Of a stretch of 64,000 nt of DNA, positions 32,643 to 42,963 are shown in pieces. The DNA is from JAHJQQ01 sp964458835. GTDB taxonomy: Bacteria; Pseudomonadota; Gammaproteobacteria; Thiohalobacterales; Thiohalobacteraceae. Under the pieces are notes generated by a model. It worked only from the letters and a program-made list of their open reading frames with translations. It ran no database searches and had not been told where the DNA came from. Made by a program: the position numbers and the translations under genes. Numbering within the stretch: position 1 is the stretch's first letter; every line of letters begins with the position of its first letter. The stretch spans positions 50,159 to 114,158 of the forward strand of contig CAYWKV010000001.1 in assembly GCA_964458835.1 (NCBI GenBank), written 5' to 3'.

Positions 32643-34391
32643 ATGAAACAAAAGACAATAAATCAACCCAGGAACGGGTGCCGCGTGCCTCCTACACGCA
32701 TGTGTAACAGCCGATTACTTTGTGTAGCAGCATTGGTGTTACAAGCTCAGGCAGTCGATATTCGGGCGGATACCGCGGGAGGAATAGGTGACACAGGCCG
32801 TCTCAAATCCGAGCAGCAACGAGTGACGCCGTCGCCCCTTCCATCCGCAGATGAGGACCGGGATTTCGTTCTCCCACCTATCGATGAACCTAGTAGAACG
32901 GGCGCAGTGGGCAGCGGAGTAAAGTTTCATTTACGGGCTATTCACGTCAAAGGCGCAACCGCGATAGACGCGGAAACGATAAACCATGCTTGTAAGGAAT
33001 TCGTTGGCCGCGACGTAACAATCGATGACCTGCACGAAATCCGAGACAGAATTACTCGACTCTACATCGACGCCGGTTACATCAATTCAGGGGCCGTCCT
33101 TCCCGACCAGGAGATTGCAGACGGGGAGGTGAGCTACCAGGTCGTTGAAGGGCATTTGGATGAAACAACGATACATGGATTAGTACGAGTGAAAGAATCC
33201 TATGTGCGTCAGCGACTGGCACAATACGACCAGACGCCACTGGATGTTAACCGGCTGAATATGGGTTTGTTGATGTTGCGAGACAATCCGCTGTTCTCGC
33301 ATGTGGCCGCGCGGTTGAACCCAGGCGAAGCGCTCGGCAGCGCGACGCTTGATGTGAGCGTAACGGAAGCCAAGCCCTACGAGGTTCAGATAGCGGTCGA
33401 CAATCATCGCAATCCGTCTATCGGTGCCAATCAGGCAACCGTCAGCCTGGTACACCGCAACCTCACGGGAGCGGGTGACACAGCCACCGTTGATTACAGC
33501 ATAACGAGTGGATCGGATCAGTATGCTGTTTCATATGCGCGCCCACTCAGCGCGGATGACGCGGTTATACGCGCCTATTACCAGGATAGCGAAAGCCAGG
33601 TCATAGAGAGCGCCTTCCGTGATGTTGGTATAGAAACACGTGGCGATACGGGTGGTGTAGAGGTCTCGTATCCGCTCCAACGCAATATAAACACACAGAA
33701 CATTGTTGGTCTGAGTGTTGAGCATGAAAGGACCCGTACATATTTCTTGGGTATCCCGTTCTCCTTCACCCCAGGTGTCATCAACGGGCGTGCAGAAGTC
33801 ACCCGTGTCAATTTGTTCAATCAATGGTCTCACAGGACATCAAAGCAAGCGTATGCGGTCAGAAACACGCTGATTGTCGGAACAGATTGGTTAGGTGCGA
33901 CTGTGCATGATCGTGGGCCGGACAGTCGGTATACGGCGCTGCACTCGCAGGCGCAGGGTGTGCGGTTACTAAGTCCGTTCGCGCGAGTGGTAGGCAGGAT
34001 GGACCTTTTTTACTCCAATGATGAATTGCTGTCGAGCGAGAAGAGCGCGATCGGTGGCGCATATTCCGTGCGGGGATATCGAGACAGTGTCCTCGTGGAA
34101 GAAAGGACCCTGACGGCGTCACTCGAGTATCGACACAGGGTAGCGGCGTGGACCTCACAACAGCACCAGTGGGAATGGGCGATCTTTGCAGACGCCGGTA
34201 TGGTCGATAGCACTGATACACCCACGCCGAATCCGCGCAGCATTGCGAGTACCGGCGTAGGATTGCTGTATCACTATTTGGACCACTTGGATGCAACGGC
34301 CTACCTGGCCGCACCGACCCATCACATTGAACAGTCTGATGAGGCGCTCGCGGACAAGGGTATCCATCTTGAAATGGTCATGCGATGGTAA
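32643..34391 (+). CDS. TpsB, two-partner secretion outer-membrane transporter (ShlB/FhaC type)
   Basis: A 582-residue transporter. After a signal sequence (within residues 1-50) comes a POTRA_2 domain (about 90-170), then a 16-strand barrel with the conserved lid motif GGAYSVRGYRDS (about 465-476) and a final strand ending EMVMRW. Such transporters export a partner with an N-terminal TPS domain, here encoded at 42964. Start choice is uncertain: GTG 32601, ATG 32643 and ATG 32700 are in frame. 32643 has AGAAG upstream. Confidence 0.88.
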   Translation: MKQKTINQPRNGCRVPPTRMCNSRLLCVAALVLQAQAVDIRADTAGGIGDTGRLKSEQQRVTPSPLPSADEDRDFVLPPIDEPSRTGAVGSGVKFHLRAIHVKGATAIDAETINHACKEFVGRDVTIDDLHEIRDRITRLYIDAGYINSGAVLPDQEIADGEVSYQVVEGHLDETTIHGLVRVKESYVRQRLAQYDQTPLDVNRLNMGLLMLRDNPLFSHVAARLNPGEALGSATLDVSVTEAKPYEVQIAVDNHRNPSIGANQATVSLVHRNLTGAGDTATVDYSITSGSDQYAVSYARPLSADDAVIRAYYQDSESQVIESAFRDVGIETRGDTGGVEVSYPLQRNINTQNIVGLSVEHERTRTYFLGIPFSFTPGVINGRAEVTRVNLFNQWSHRTSKQAYAVRNTLIVGTDWLGATVHDRGPDSRYTALHSQAQGVRLLSPFARVVGRMDLFYSNDELLSSEKSAIGGAYSVRGYRDSVLVEERTLTASLEYRHRVAAWTSQQHQWEWAIFADAGMVDSTDTPTPNPRSIASTGVGLLYHYLDHLDATAYLAAPTHHIEQSDEALADKGIHLEMVMRW

Positions 34392-34410
34392 CTACACATG
34401 GGAGGACGCT

Positions 34411-35259
34411 ATGCGAATTCTGGGCATACTGTTGATACTGATATTTTCAGCACCTGGTATATGTCTGCCTGAGGGTGGCGAGTACAAAGGCGCCGTGGCG
34501 ATGGTGACCGAGATCCACGGGGTCGCGAGACGAGCGGATAAACCTATCGTAGAGTTAACGCCATTGATGGAGAACGACCGCCTGACCTTGGAGAGCGGAA
34601 CGACGGCAACCATCGTCTCACTGGGTGAGTTACTGGCCTATGAAATAGAAGGCAGGACCGATGTTGTTATAACCCATGGCCGTCCCGTGATGTCTGGCGG
34701 AGCGCCGAAGTCGCAGTACAGCATTTTCCCAAGTGCAGGTAAAGGTATCCGACCTGGCGTAATCGAGCAGGCATCGACACGGACACGAGGCACGCATGAG
34801 AGTGGCGATCTGCAGATCATCGGGCCCACAGCCACGATGATTACTGACCATCCTGTCTTTCGCTGGTCACGGATGAATTTACCTGGGATGGTGACAATAA
34901 AGCTGTACAACGAAGGCGGTGACTTGTTGTATGACGTAGCGGCTCAGGGTGAGCAGGTCAGTCTACCGCCGAGTATTGTACTCAAAGAAGGGGCCAGCTA
35001 CACCTGGACGGTCGAGGGCAAAGACAGTGAAGAGCGGCAACTGACAGACACGGGGAATTTCATTGTAGCAGAACGCGAGCAAGTTCAATGGAAGGCAGGC
35101 TTAGGCGAGTGTGGGAAGACGGTCACAACGCTAGTCGCATGTGCGCTTCTTCTTGAACAAGAGGGTTTCCGAGACGATGCCACTCAGTATTGGAAGACGC
35201 TAGCGGACATCGCACCCAAGAATGAACTGGTCCTCGCGCACCAGTCGCGATCTAATTAA
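34411..35259 (+). CDS. FecR-like periplasmic protein
   Basis: A 282-residue exported protein with a signal peptide (about 1-19). Residues about 26-110 match a FecR-type beta-domain, with the usual repeats of short strands (DRLTLESGTTATIVS). A C-terminal helical part follows. FecR-like proteins sense or hold cell-surface ligands. The ATG at 34411 follows GGGAGG; the frame opens inside tpsB. The next gene starts 38 bp before its stop, so both are translated together. Confidence 0.7.
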   Translation: MRILGILLILIFSAPGICLPEGGEYKGAVAMVTEIHGVARRADKPIVELTPLMENDRLTLESGTTATIVSLGELLAYEIEGRTDVVITHGRPVMSGGAPKSQYSIFPSAGKGIRPGVIEQASTRTRGTHESGDLQIIGPTATMITDHPVFRWSRMNLPGMVTIKLYNEGGDLLYDVAAQGEQVSLPPSIVLKEGASYTWTVEGKDSEERQLTDTGNFIVAEREQVQWKAGLGECGKTVTTLVACALLLEQEGFRDDATQYWKTLADIAPKNELVLAHQSRSN

Positions 35260-37483
35260 CGTGCTTACGGACCTGTATAAGCGGCGTTCTGACGCTGCGG
35301 CCTCACCCAGGCGCGACAGGTATCTAGCCGGCATTGTGATGATGCTGTGCATTCTCAGTCTCAGTTCGCCGCTTGCGTCTGCGCAAGCTGGCGGTGCGTC
35401 CGGTAATGACGTAGAGATCATTCGCGCACTACAGGCCGCGGAGGAGGCTATTGCGACTGGTGAAGCACTGCGCGCCCAGAAGGCATTAGTGCAGGCCACC
35501 ATATTGGATAACAAAAGTGGTGGTGCGCATGGTACGCAGATCGGACTGATTACCGCGACGGTTGCGTATTCGAGAGGGCAGTATTCAAAGGCGGAACACA
35601 TTCTACGTGAGATGCTAGTTCATGAATCCCTCGGTAGGTCCACTAAGGCAGTCATTCTCAATAATCTCGCAAATGTGTACCTCGCAGAGGGCAAGAGCCG
35701 CAGTGCATATAACACGTACCTAGAGGGACTGTCACTAGCGGAAAGTACGGACATTTTAGCGACAAAAGCCCGCCTAAATGCTGCCTCGGCGCTTAGGAAG
35801 ATGGGGGAATACAAGAAAGCACGCACCTTTGTTGAGGACTCCGTTAAGGCAATGGACGCGACAGCGGAATTGCAGAACGACGCTGATATAGTCCTAGCGC
35901 TGGTGTACCAAATAGGCGCCTTGAATGAAGCCACAGGAAGGCGCGATCACCGCGCGTTGCGCTATAGATTACTCGAGTCAATCTTGACGGATGATGACAG
36001 TAATAATGCCCAAAACATCCATGAAGAGCATGTGCAGGCGCTTATTCTACTCGCAGGTTTATATAAAGAGGATGCCAGATATGAAGATGCGCTAAGGCTC
36101 CTGCTGACCGCGACTACTCAGGCGGAATCAATCGGAGACGACGCATTGGCGCTGGTCGCCTTGTGGCACCGGGCGCGACTGTATCGACTTGGCGGTGATG
36201 CTGCTGCAATGTCGTCGGCCTATACGCGCGCGGTAAAGAAAGCTGTATCGCATGCACCGCTACAGACTTACCTCTCGGACGCTGGGCAAGACGTGCCATT
36301 AGAGGCACTCTATATTGAATCAGCCGACGCCATACTTCGTCTGTTTGATGCTACTGCGGCTGAGAATGGGCGCGAGAATATACTGCGCTCAGCGAGAGAC
36401 ATGATTGAAGCCTCGCAGGCGGACGCACTTAGACGGTATTACGGCGACGAATGCGTGACACAAGCACTGGCAAAGCCCATTGACCGACTGGACGATGGTG
36501 AGACCGCAATACTCTACCCGGTTTCCTTATCGGACCGACTGGAACTCATTGTCCAGTACAGAGGCCGTCTGACGCGCGTCCGTGTCGGCACACCACACAT
36601 TGCAATAGAGAATGCACTTATCGGGCTTAGGACGAACCTTCAACTGTCGGCGTCGCCGCTCTACCGAAGCAGTGCGCGGGCACTGTATCGATGGCTCATC
36701 AGTCCGCTCGAGAAGGGATGGGGAGAGAAGCGTCCGAGAACTCTCGTATTTGTACCTAATGCTACCATCGAAATGGTGCCATTAGCCGCGCTATATGATG
36801 GCAAACACTATCTTATTGAGCGATATGCTGTGGCGACAATACCCGGCCTTGCACTGACCAATAGTATGCGCGGCCCCAGGAACACCACAACGATGCTTGT
36901 CGCGGGCCTTTCGAAAGGAACGACGGGTTACGGAAAGCTGCCGGATGTGGAGGAGGAGGTCCAGGCGCTCGCTAAACGCTATCATGCAAAAGTGCTGCTC
37001 GATAAGGCCTTCACGAAGGAAGGGCTACGCGCAGCGGTGCAAGAACAACCCTATTCGACGCTGCATCTGGCGACCCATGGTGTATTCACAGGAACAGCAC
37101 AAGAAACATACCTCCTGTCCTATGACGGTAAAATCGCAATTGATGACATCGAAGTCGCACTCACCTCTGGACGATATGCTGACACTCCCGTCGAGCTACT
37201 GACAATGAGTGCATGCGAAACGGCAATTGGCGACAAGCAGGCTGTGTTAGGGCTAAGCGGGTTGGCTGTGAAATCCGGTGCGCGGACCGTACTGGGGAGT
37301 CTATGGCGTGTACACGACCGCGCGACGGCGCGACTTATGGCGCGCTTTTATGAGGCGCTCGAAAAACCGAACAGCACCATGGCAACCGCACTGCAGCAGG
37401 CGCAGCAGGCAATGCTCAACGACCCACAATATAGTCACCCGGGATTCTGGGCGCCCTTTGTATTAATCGGCAATTGGCGATGA
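35222..37483 (+). CDS. TPR-CHAT protein (caspase-like peptidase)
   Basis: A 753-residue protein. A hydrophobic stretch (about 36-55) suggests export or membrane anchoring. Tetratricopeptide-type helices fill about 60-360. The C-terminal CHAT domain has the catalytic H in LHLATHGVF (near 618) and C in MSACETA (near 664), followed by LGSLWRVHDRAT. CHAT proteases are cysteine peptidases related to caspases. It overlaps the FecR-like gene upstream and the CHASE2 kinase downstream, forming one operon. Confidence 0.88.
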   Translation: MNWSSRTSRDLINVLTDLYKRRSDAAASPRRDRYLAGIVMMLCILSLSSPLASAQAGGASGNDVEIIRALQAAEEAIATGEALRAQKALVQATILDNKSGGAHGTQIGLITATVAYSRGQYSKAEHILREMLVHESLGRSTKAVILNNLANVYLAEGKSRSAYNTYLEGLSLAESTDILATKARLNAASALRKMGEYKKARTFVEDSVKAMDATAELQNDADIVLALVYQIGALNEATGRRDHRALRYRLLESILTDDDSNNAQNIHEEHVQALILLAGLYKEDARYEDALRLLLTATTQAESIGDDALALVALWHRARLYRLGGDAAAMSSAYTRAVKKAVSHAPLQTYLSDAGQDVPLEALYIESADAILRLFDATAAENGRENILRSARDMIEASQADALRRYYGDECVTQALAKPIDRLDDGETAILYPVSLSDRLELIVQYRGRLTRVRVGTPHIAIENALIGLRTNLQLSASPLYRSSARALYRWLISPLEKGWGEKRPRTLVFVPNATIEMVPLAALYDGKHYLIERYAVATIPGLALTNSMRGPRNTTTMLVAGLSKGTTGYGKLPDVEEEVQALAKRYHAKVLLDKAFTKEGLRAAVQEQPYSTLHLATHGVFTGTAQETYLLSYDGKIAIDDIEVALTSGRYADTPVELLTMSACETAIGDKQAVLGLSGLAVKSGARTVLGSLWRVHDRATARLMARFYEALEKPNSTMATALQQAQQAMLNDPQYSHPGFWAPFVLIGNWR

Positions 37484-40014
37484 GTCACTCAGTACCCCAC
37501 CGTCTTATCCAATTGATGCGCGCCTGGCCCGCATTGGTCATTGCGGCATTGATAACTGTAGCAGATAGCATAGACACATTTGGGACACTGGACGCCTGGT
37601 CTGTCGATACACAGTTCACGATATTACGCAGTATAAGTCCCGAATTTATCGACCCGGGGATAACGATTGTCGCAATAGACGACGAGGCCATAAAGCGATC
37701 CGGCACGCCGTTATCCTTGTGGCATCCCTATCTCGCACGTTTGCTTGACCGAATCGCAGAAGGACGACCCAAGGTTGTGGCGCTTGATCTTGTGCTTCCT
37801 GATCGATCATATGAGCAGAAGTATCCGGTGACCGATAGCGTACTAATGAAAAGCATGATGGAACTGCGGCAGCATAAGATACCAATGGTGCTCGCATTCT
37901 CTCTTGACGGGCAAAGCCAAGCGAAACCTCTATGGCCGCCCTATATGGCGTTGGTTGATCGAGAATATGGCCTGGGTAGCGATGTACTTACGACGGACAG
38001 GGATCTGATCGTACGTCGACATACAGAAGACATTGGTGTTGATGGCACCAGCCTGCCGACGTTCGCGGGCCAGGTGGTCAGAGCCGCAGGTATCAAGTAT
38101 AAGCCCGGCATGATGAACTACCGCGTCCAGTACAACGTACCGGTGATATCCGCACTGCAGCTCATGGGTGAGACAGACTCGGCCACTTTGACGGATATCC
38201 ATGGGAGGGTAGTCATCATCGGCGGTACCCTCCCGGACATTGATCGCATGCCGCAACCAGTTCCGTTATCGACGCAATACCCGGCCTACAGCCAACCCGG
38301 CGTGTTTGTTCAGGCAAACCTCGTTGCGGGCATGATAACCGATACGCTGGTACGAACCGCGCCAGTAGCAGCAACGTATGCGCTAATCTGGCTGGGCCTA
38401 CTGTCCTGGCCTGTCTCAGGAACGCTGTATAGAACGCTGATACTCACAGCCACTGTCCCTATAGCGTTTGCGGCAATGGGACTATTGGCACTGGCGAATG
38501 ATATCTATGTGCCGATCATTGCGCCAATCATTAGCGCGCTACTCATCGTAGCGGCCCGATTTGTTATTGCGGTCTACCAATCACGTAAGCAACTGCTCAT
38601 TGATACGACACGCGTCGATGCGCAGCGCGAGCTGATAGACGCCGTGGTACATGATCTTGTGGCGCCGATCGGAGCGATGCGCACCGCTGCAGAATTACTC
38701 CGAATGGAGAAGAATCCATCTGGGAAAGAGCATTACGGACAGATGGTGGATACGGCGGCGCGGCTATTAGAATTCGAGCTTGATGCACTTCTTAGTATGG
38801 CCAAAATCAATGTCACCGGCCGGGTCAGTATTACGCAGACACAGTTCGATCTATATAGCCTTGTCGAGGATGTCTATTCGGGCATTTCTGTTCTCGCGCA
38901 GGCGAAGGGGCTGACAACCACGTTGGCGATTAGCGCATCAGTGGAGCCGCAGCGAATCGGAGGCAAGAACGAGATCGGCCGCATTTTGCAAAATATCTTA
39001 GGGAATGCCGTCAAGCACTCACAAGAAGGAATTATACGACTCAAGGTAATGTGTGGAGTTGATGATGATTATGTCCGCTTTGAAATCAAGGACGATGCAG
39101 GCGGGATACCACAAGGACAGATTGAGAAAATATTCAATAAATACCAGAAATACTCAGATAACCGGCCAGGTGTAGGTCTAGGATTGAGCATCGTCAAACA
39201 GTTCGCGCACCAACTCGGCGGCCGCGTAGGTATTAACTCGGCCGTAGGCAAAGGCAGTACTGTCTGGCTGGAGCTGCCACTGCTACGCGATAGTCAGGCA
39301 GCACTGCAATCGGATCGCTGTTATACAGATGATCTCGTCAACCGCATCATACAGGAGACCGCTACACACGCATCAGTTATTCATCGTAGCGAGACCAGTG
39401 TTATAGGCGACGCAATAGCAGTGATCTTGCATGGGGCTACAGATAGTCACCAGAAACGAGAAATTCACATACGGCGCGATGGATCTGAACAGCCATGGGA
39501 GTCGGGTATGTGGAGGTTCGGCATAGGCGCAGTGATTTCGTCCGGCGCTCGAGGAGCTGAGGTGGCAACCCTACTGCGTCTGGCATCGGACGACCTCAGG
39601 ATGTCGAAACGCGCAGACGTTCCCAATGTCGGCATGGCGAGCACAACAGGAAAATCGATGCGTCTACTGCTGGTCGACGACAATGCGATCATACGAAAAA
39701 TCTGGGCCAACCTGTTCAGAAATGAAGGCTTCGAAGTTGATGAGGCGGGTTGCGCAGACGAGGCGCTGGATTTCGTCAGAACCGCGGCGCCGGACATCAT
39801 TGTGCTAGATGAGCGCATGCCCGATATGCCAGGCTCGACCCTGGCTGCCAAGATTCGCTCAATGCAGATGCTTCAGAATCGCAATCTTCCAATTGTCATT
39901 TTGACAGCAGACAGTGTGGGGGCGAGTGCCTGGCCATCAGCAGTCTCAGCTGTTATTTCGAAGGCGGAAACGCCTCAGCGTGTAGTCACCGGGGTCAAGG
40001 AATTATTAGCGTGA
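37480..40014 (+). CDS. CHASE2 hybrid sensor kinase with receiver
   Basis: An 844-residue membrane sensor. One helix at about 13-32, then an extracytoplasmic CHASE2 domain, then three helices (about 292-365). The kinase has the phospho-site DAVVHDLVAPIGAMR (H near 388), N box NILGNAVKH and glycine box GVGLGLSIVKQ. A receiver ends the protein, with VDDN, acceptor D in IIVLDERMPD and K in VISKAE. It overlaps the CHAT gene by 4 bp (ATGA). It probably senses an envelope signal for this locus; its phosphate could reach the Hpt protein at 12152. Confidence 0.9.
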   Translation: MSHSVPHRLIQLMRAWPALVIAALITVADSIDTFGTLDAWSVDTQFTILRSISPEFIDPGITIVAIDDEAIKRSGTPLSLWHPYLARLLDRIAEGRPKVVALDLVLPDRSYEQKYPVTDSVLMKSMMELRQHKIPMVLAFSLDGQSQAKPLWPPYMALVDREYGLGSDVLTTDRDLIVRRHTEDIGVDGTSLPTFAGQVVRAAGIKYKPGMMNYRVQYNVPVISALQLMGETDSATLTDIHGRVVIIGGTLPDIDRMPQPVPLSTQYPAYSQPGVFVQANLVAGMITDTLVRTAPVAATYALIWLGLLSWPVSGTLYRTLILTATVPIAFAAMGLLALANDIYVPIIAPIISALLIVAARFVIAVYQSRKQLLIDTTRVDAQRELIDAVVHDLVAPIGAMRTAAELLRMEKNPSGKEHYGQMVDTAARLLEFELDALLSMAKINVTGRVSITQTQFDLYSLVEDVYSGISVLAQAKGLTTTLAISASVEPQRIGGKNEIGRILQNILGNAVKHSQEGIIRLKVMCGVDDDYVRFEIKDDAGGIPQGQIEKIFNKYQKYSDNRPGVGLGLSIVKQFAHQLGGRVGINSAVGKGSTVWLELPLLRDSQAALQSDRCYTDDLVNRIIQETATHASVIHRSETSVIGDAIAVILHGATDSHQKREIHIRRDGSEQPWESGMWRFGIGAVISSGARGAEVATLLRLASDDLRMSKRADVPNVGMASTTGKSMRLLLVDDNAIIRKIWANLFRNEGFEVDEAGCADEALDFVRTAAPDIIVLDERMPDMPGSTLAAKIRSMQMLQNRNLPIVILTADSVGASAWPSAVSAVISKAETPQRVVTGVKELLA

Positions 40015-40150
40015 AAACGTCGACTTCTTTTACATATCTGGTTGCGCCATCCTGTATGGGCGGTATAACCTTCTGATATTAGGGTGTTTGGTGCCGGTGG
40101 TACACTTAGTGCTACAGTAACGTATTCATTAATAAAAGATATTGGCGTGG

Positions 40151-40165
40151 GGGACGGATATGGGG
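40151..40165 (+). repeat. Isolated iteron-like sequence at the subtilase start
   Basis: GGGACGGATATGGGG matches the origin iterons at all but one position and overlaps the ribosome site and ATG of the subtilase gene. It is about 14 kb from the array. A chance match due to the G-rich ribosome site cannot be excluded. Confidence 0.4.
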
Positions 40166-41710
40166 CGTTGGCTCACTGCAATATTGGTGTTGTTCTCTTC
40201 GACATCGTCTGTCCTGGCCGGCCGGCTTGATGGCCGACTGGAGCAGCTGATAACACTGCATGAGACGAAGGGCGGGGCTGTTGCGCTCGATCAGATCGCA
40301 CGTGAAGGCGTTCGCCTTCGTGGCACGAGTACCGCACCTTTAGTGCCGGTGATCATTACGCCAGAGCCGACACGCGAACCTACATCATTTTCCCGTGGCG
40401 TCTTCCAGGCAGCAGGTGGAACACTCGACGCGACGTCCCGATCGTACCTGAGAGTGTTGGCACCCATAAATGCCATCCGTCGGCTTGCAACTATCCCTGG
40501 CGTAGCGGCTGTTAGCATCCCGTATCCACCCGTTGAAGCACATGGGACTGGCGCCAATGTTTCAGAGAGCGTCGATCTGACTGGTGCCGAGGATTATCAC
40601 CAGCTAAATACCACAGGTGCTGGCGTACGCGTAGCGGTTGTCGATCTTGGTTTCGCCAATCTTACCAACGCCAAGAATGCCGGTGAGATCCCCGCTTCAG
40701 CGATAGGCTATGACTTCACAGGAACAGGGCTCGAGGCAACAACCAACCACGGTACGGGAGTAGCCGAGCACGTCGCGGATATGGCGCCTGCCGCACAGCT
40801 ATACTTGCTCAAAATTGGTGACCTAGTCGATCTGCAGAATGCGATAGCTTACATCCAAAATAACAATATTCAGATAGTGAACCATTCAGTGGCGTGGTTT
40901 ACATACAGTTATTATGACGGCAGCGGTGAGATCAATAACTGGATAAACACATCAGTCGTTCAAGGCAAGTTCTGGGCTGTAGCAGCGGGTAATTATGCCA
41001 GAAAGCATTGGCGCGGCGTGTGGACAGATACCAATGGGAATAACGTGCTGGAGTTCTCCGGCGTCGATGAATTACTCGCGCTGCAGGGCAGCGCGTCTGT
41101 GATCACCGTGTACCTGAATTGGGATCAGTACTATGAACAACACCCGGATATCACAACTCAGCAAAGAGCAGATCTAAATCTTTATTTGAAAGATAATACT
41201 GGCACTGTTGTCGCCTCCAGCACGATTGATAATCGATTCAATGATCCTGTAGAGGTCGTGAGTATTAATTATGACTCCGCACGTGCGCCATATTCAGTTG
41301 AGGTAAGGAACGCAAGACGTGGTTCTGTAGTCGGCCTCGATATCACCCTATTCAGCGCGAATCACGATATAGAGTACCGAATACCGGCTGCGAGTATTGC
41401 AGATCCTGCCAGTAGCGCATCCGCATTCACAGTTGCAGCAATCAACAAAGCCAATTGGCAGTTGGCCAATCCATCTCCTTCTTCATATTCAAGTCAGGGT
41501 CCTACAACAAACAATATACCCAAACCAGATATCGCCGCACCCGATTGTACACGTAGCCTTACCTATGGAGCGCAATCATGCGGAACGAGCTTCGCGTCGC
41601 CAACGATCGCTGGCGCGGCGGCACTTGTGCTCGAGGCGTATCCTGGATTGACACCAAGTGAGTTAAAGGCTCGGCTTGAATCGATGACAATCCCGCCTGC
41701 AACCCCGTAG
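40160..41710 (+). CDS. Secreted subtilisin-like serine protease (S8)
   Basis: A 516-residue protease with a signal peptide (about 1-20). The triad is seen in order: D in VAVVDLGF (near 161), H in NHGTGVAEHV (near 197) and S in CGTSFASPTIAG (near 477). The D motif is DLG rather than the more usual D-S/T-G. A large insert lies between H and S. The frame starts at 40142, but the ATG at 40160 gives the signal peptide. Proteases of this type often mature secreted TPS proteins. Confidence 0.88.
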   Translation: MGRWLTAILVLFSSTSSVLAGRLDGRLEQLITLHETKGGAVALDQIAREGVRLRGTSTAPLVPVIITPEPTREPTSFSRGVFQAAGGTLDATSRSYLRVLAPINAIRRLATIPGVAAVSIPYPPVEAHGTGANVSESVDLTGAEDYHQLNTTGAGVRVAVVDLGFANLTNAKNAGEIPASAIGYDFTGTGLEATTNHGTGVAEHVADMAPAAQLYLLKIGDLVDLQNAIAYIQNNNIQIVNHSVAWFTYSYYDGSGEINNWINTSVVQGKFWAVAAGNYARKHWRGVWTDTNGNNVLEFSGVDELLALQGSASVITVYLNWDQYYEQHPDITTQQRADLNLYLKDNTGTVVASSTIDNRFNDPVEVVSINYDSARAPYSVEVRNARRGSVVGLDITLFSANHDIEYRIPAASIADPASSASAFTVAAINKANWQLANPSPSSYSSQGPTTNNIPKPDIAAPDCTRSLTYGAQSCGTSFASPTIAGAAALVLEAYPGLTPSELKARLESMTIPPATP

Positions 41711-41738
41711 GCAACGAATTACAGCATAGGTTATCGTC

Positions 41739-42926
41739 ATGAGGTATTTACTGAGTTTCTGTTTACTTGCAACGGTTGCGCTTGCAAGCCCAGTTGGGTA
41801 TGGCGGCGTGCCGTTAGATTTCAATCAAGCTATCGATGGTAATGTGCTGCGTGGTGACGCCGCGATTACTACCAGGGACTATATCGCGGTATTCCCTGAG
41901 ATAGCGAAGCAGGCGGAAAGTGGCGACGCAAGTGCACAGTACATCCTCGGATTAATGTATGAGTGGGGATTCGGTACACCAGGTAGCCCGGGAAAGGCCG
42001 CGTTATGGTACGAAAAATCCGCAAAGCAAGGACAAATCGACGCTCAGTTCGCAATTGGTTATTTCTATTTAACTGGGAAGGGCGTACCACTCGACTACGA
42101 CAAGGCATATGAATGGACACTGAAAGCGGCGGAAAAAGGGCATGCACTCGCACAATACAATTTAGCAATGATGTTCATGAATGGCCGTGGTATGCCCATG
42201 AACATGTCCGAGGCCCGCTTATGGATCGATCGCTCAGCTGACAGTGGGAACGTTGAGGCTATGCATGTTGGGGGCATTATGGCCTATGCCGGTAAAGGAG
42301 GGCCGCGCGATGTAAAACGCGCTGTACAATTACTCGCCGCTGCGGCTGATTCAGGTAAGGAAATCTCAATGTACAACCTTGCGGTGATTTATGCCACCGG
42401 TGATGGAATACCGCAGGATCTCCGTAAGGCGATAGGTCTATATGAGCGCGCAGCGAAAGCTGGCAGTGCCGATGCTCAGTATAACCTTGGGTACTTGTTT
42501 TATAAGGGCGTCGGGATGCAGGTGGATTATAAAAGAGCATTCGAGCTGTTCAGCGCTGCAGCAGAGCAGGGACATGTCAAGGCGCAATTCAATATCGGCG
42601 TCATGTATGACCGTGGGGCCGGAGTGCCGGAAAATGTGGCGGAGGCAGCGCGCTGGTACAAACGAGCTGCAGAACATGGACTAACCGATGCGCAGCATGC
42701 GCTTGGCGCATGTTATTTTTATGGTGAAGGCGTCCAGAAGAATGCAGTGATCGCGTATGCGTGGCTTACTTCCGCATCGGCATCAGCAGGCGGGTACTCG
42801 GATGGCTTGCTTGAAAAGGTGGCAATGTCGCTATCGACTACTGATAAGAACAAAGCAATAGAGGTGTCGGAGGAGTATGTACAGCGCTACGTTACGCCCT
42901 TCAAACATACAAGCGAAGGACTCTAA
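41739..42926 (+). CDS. Exported Sel1-repeat protein
   Basis: A 395-residue protein with a signal peptide (about 1-16) and about seven Sel1-like repeats (for example AQYILGLMYEWGFG, AQFAIGYFYLTGKGV, AQYNLAMMFMNGRG). These form a helical solenoid that binds partner proteins. It lies 28 bp after the subtilase stop and 37 bp before tpsA, in the same direction. It may be an assembly factor for the locus; the role is inferred. Confidence 0.85.
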   Translation: MRYLLSFCLLATVALASPVGYGGVPLDFNQAIDGNVLRGDAAITTRDYIAVFPEIAKQAESGDASAQYILGLMYEWGFGTPGSPGKAALWYEKSAKQGQIDAQFAIGYFYLTGKGVPLDYDKAYEWTLKAAEKGHALAQYNLAMMFMNGRGMPMNMSEARLWIDRSADSGNVEAMHVGGIMAYAGKGGPRDVKRAVQLLAAAADSGKEISMYNLAVIYATGDGIPQDLRKAIGLYERAAKAGSADAQYNLGYLFYKGVGMQVDYKRAFELFSAAAEQGHVKAQFNIGVMYDRGAGVPENVAEAARWYKRAAEHGLTDAQHALGACYFYGEGVQKNAVIAYAWLTSASASAGGYSDGLLEKVAMSLSTTDKNKAIEVSEEYVQRYVTPFKHTSEGL

Positions 42927-42963
42927 AGAGGACGTGTAGCGGTTTCAAAGCGGAGGGGGAAGA

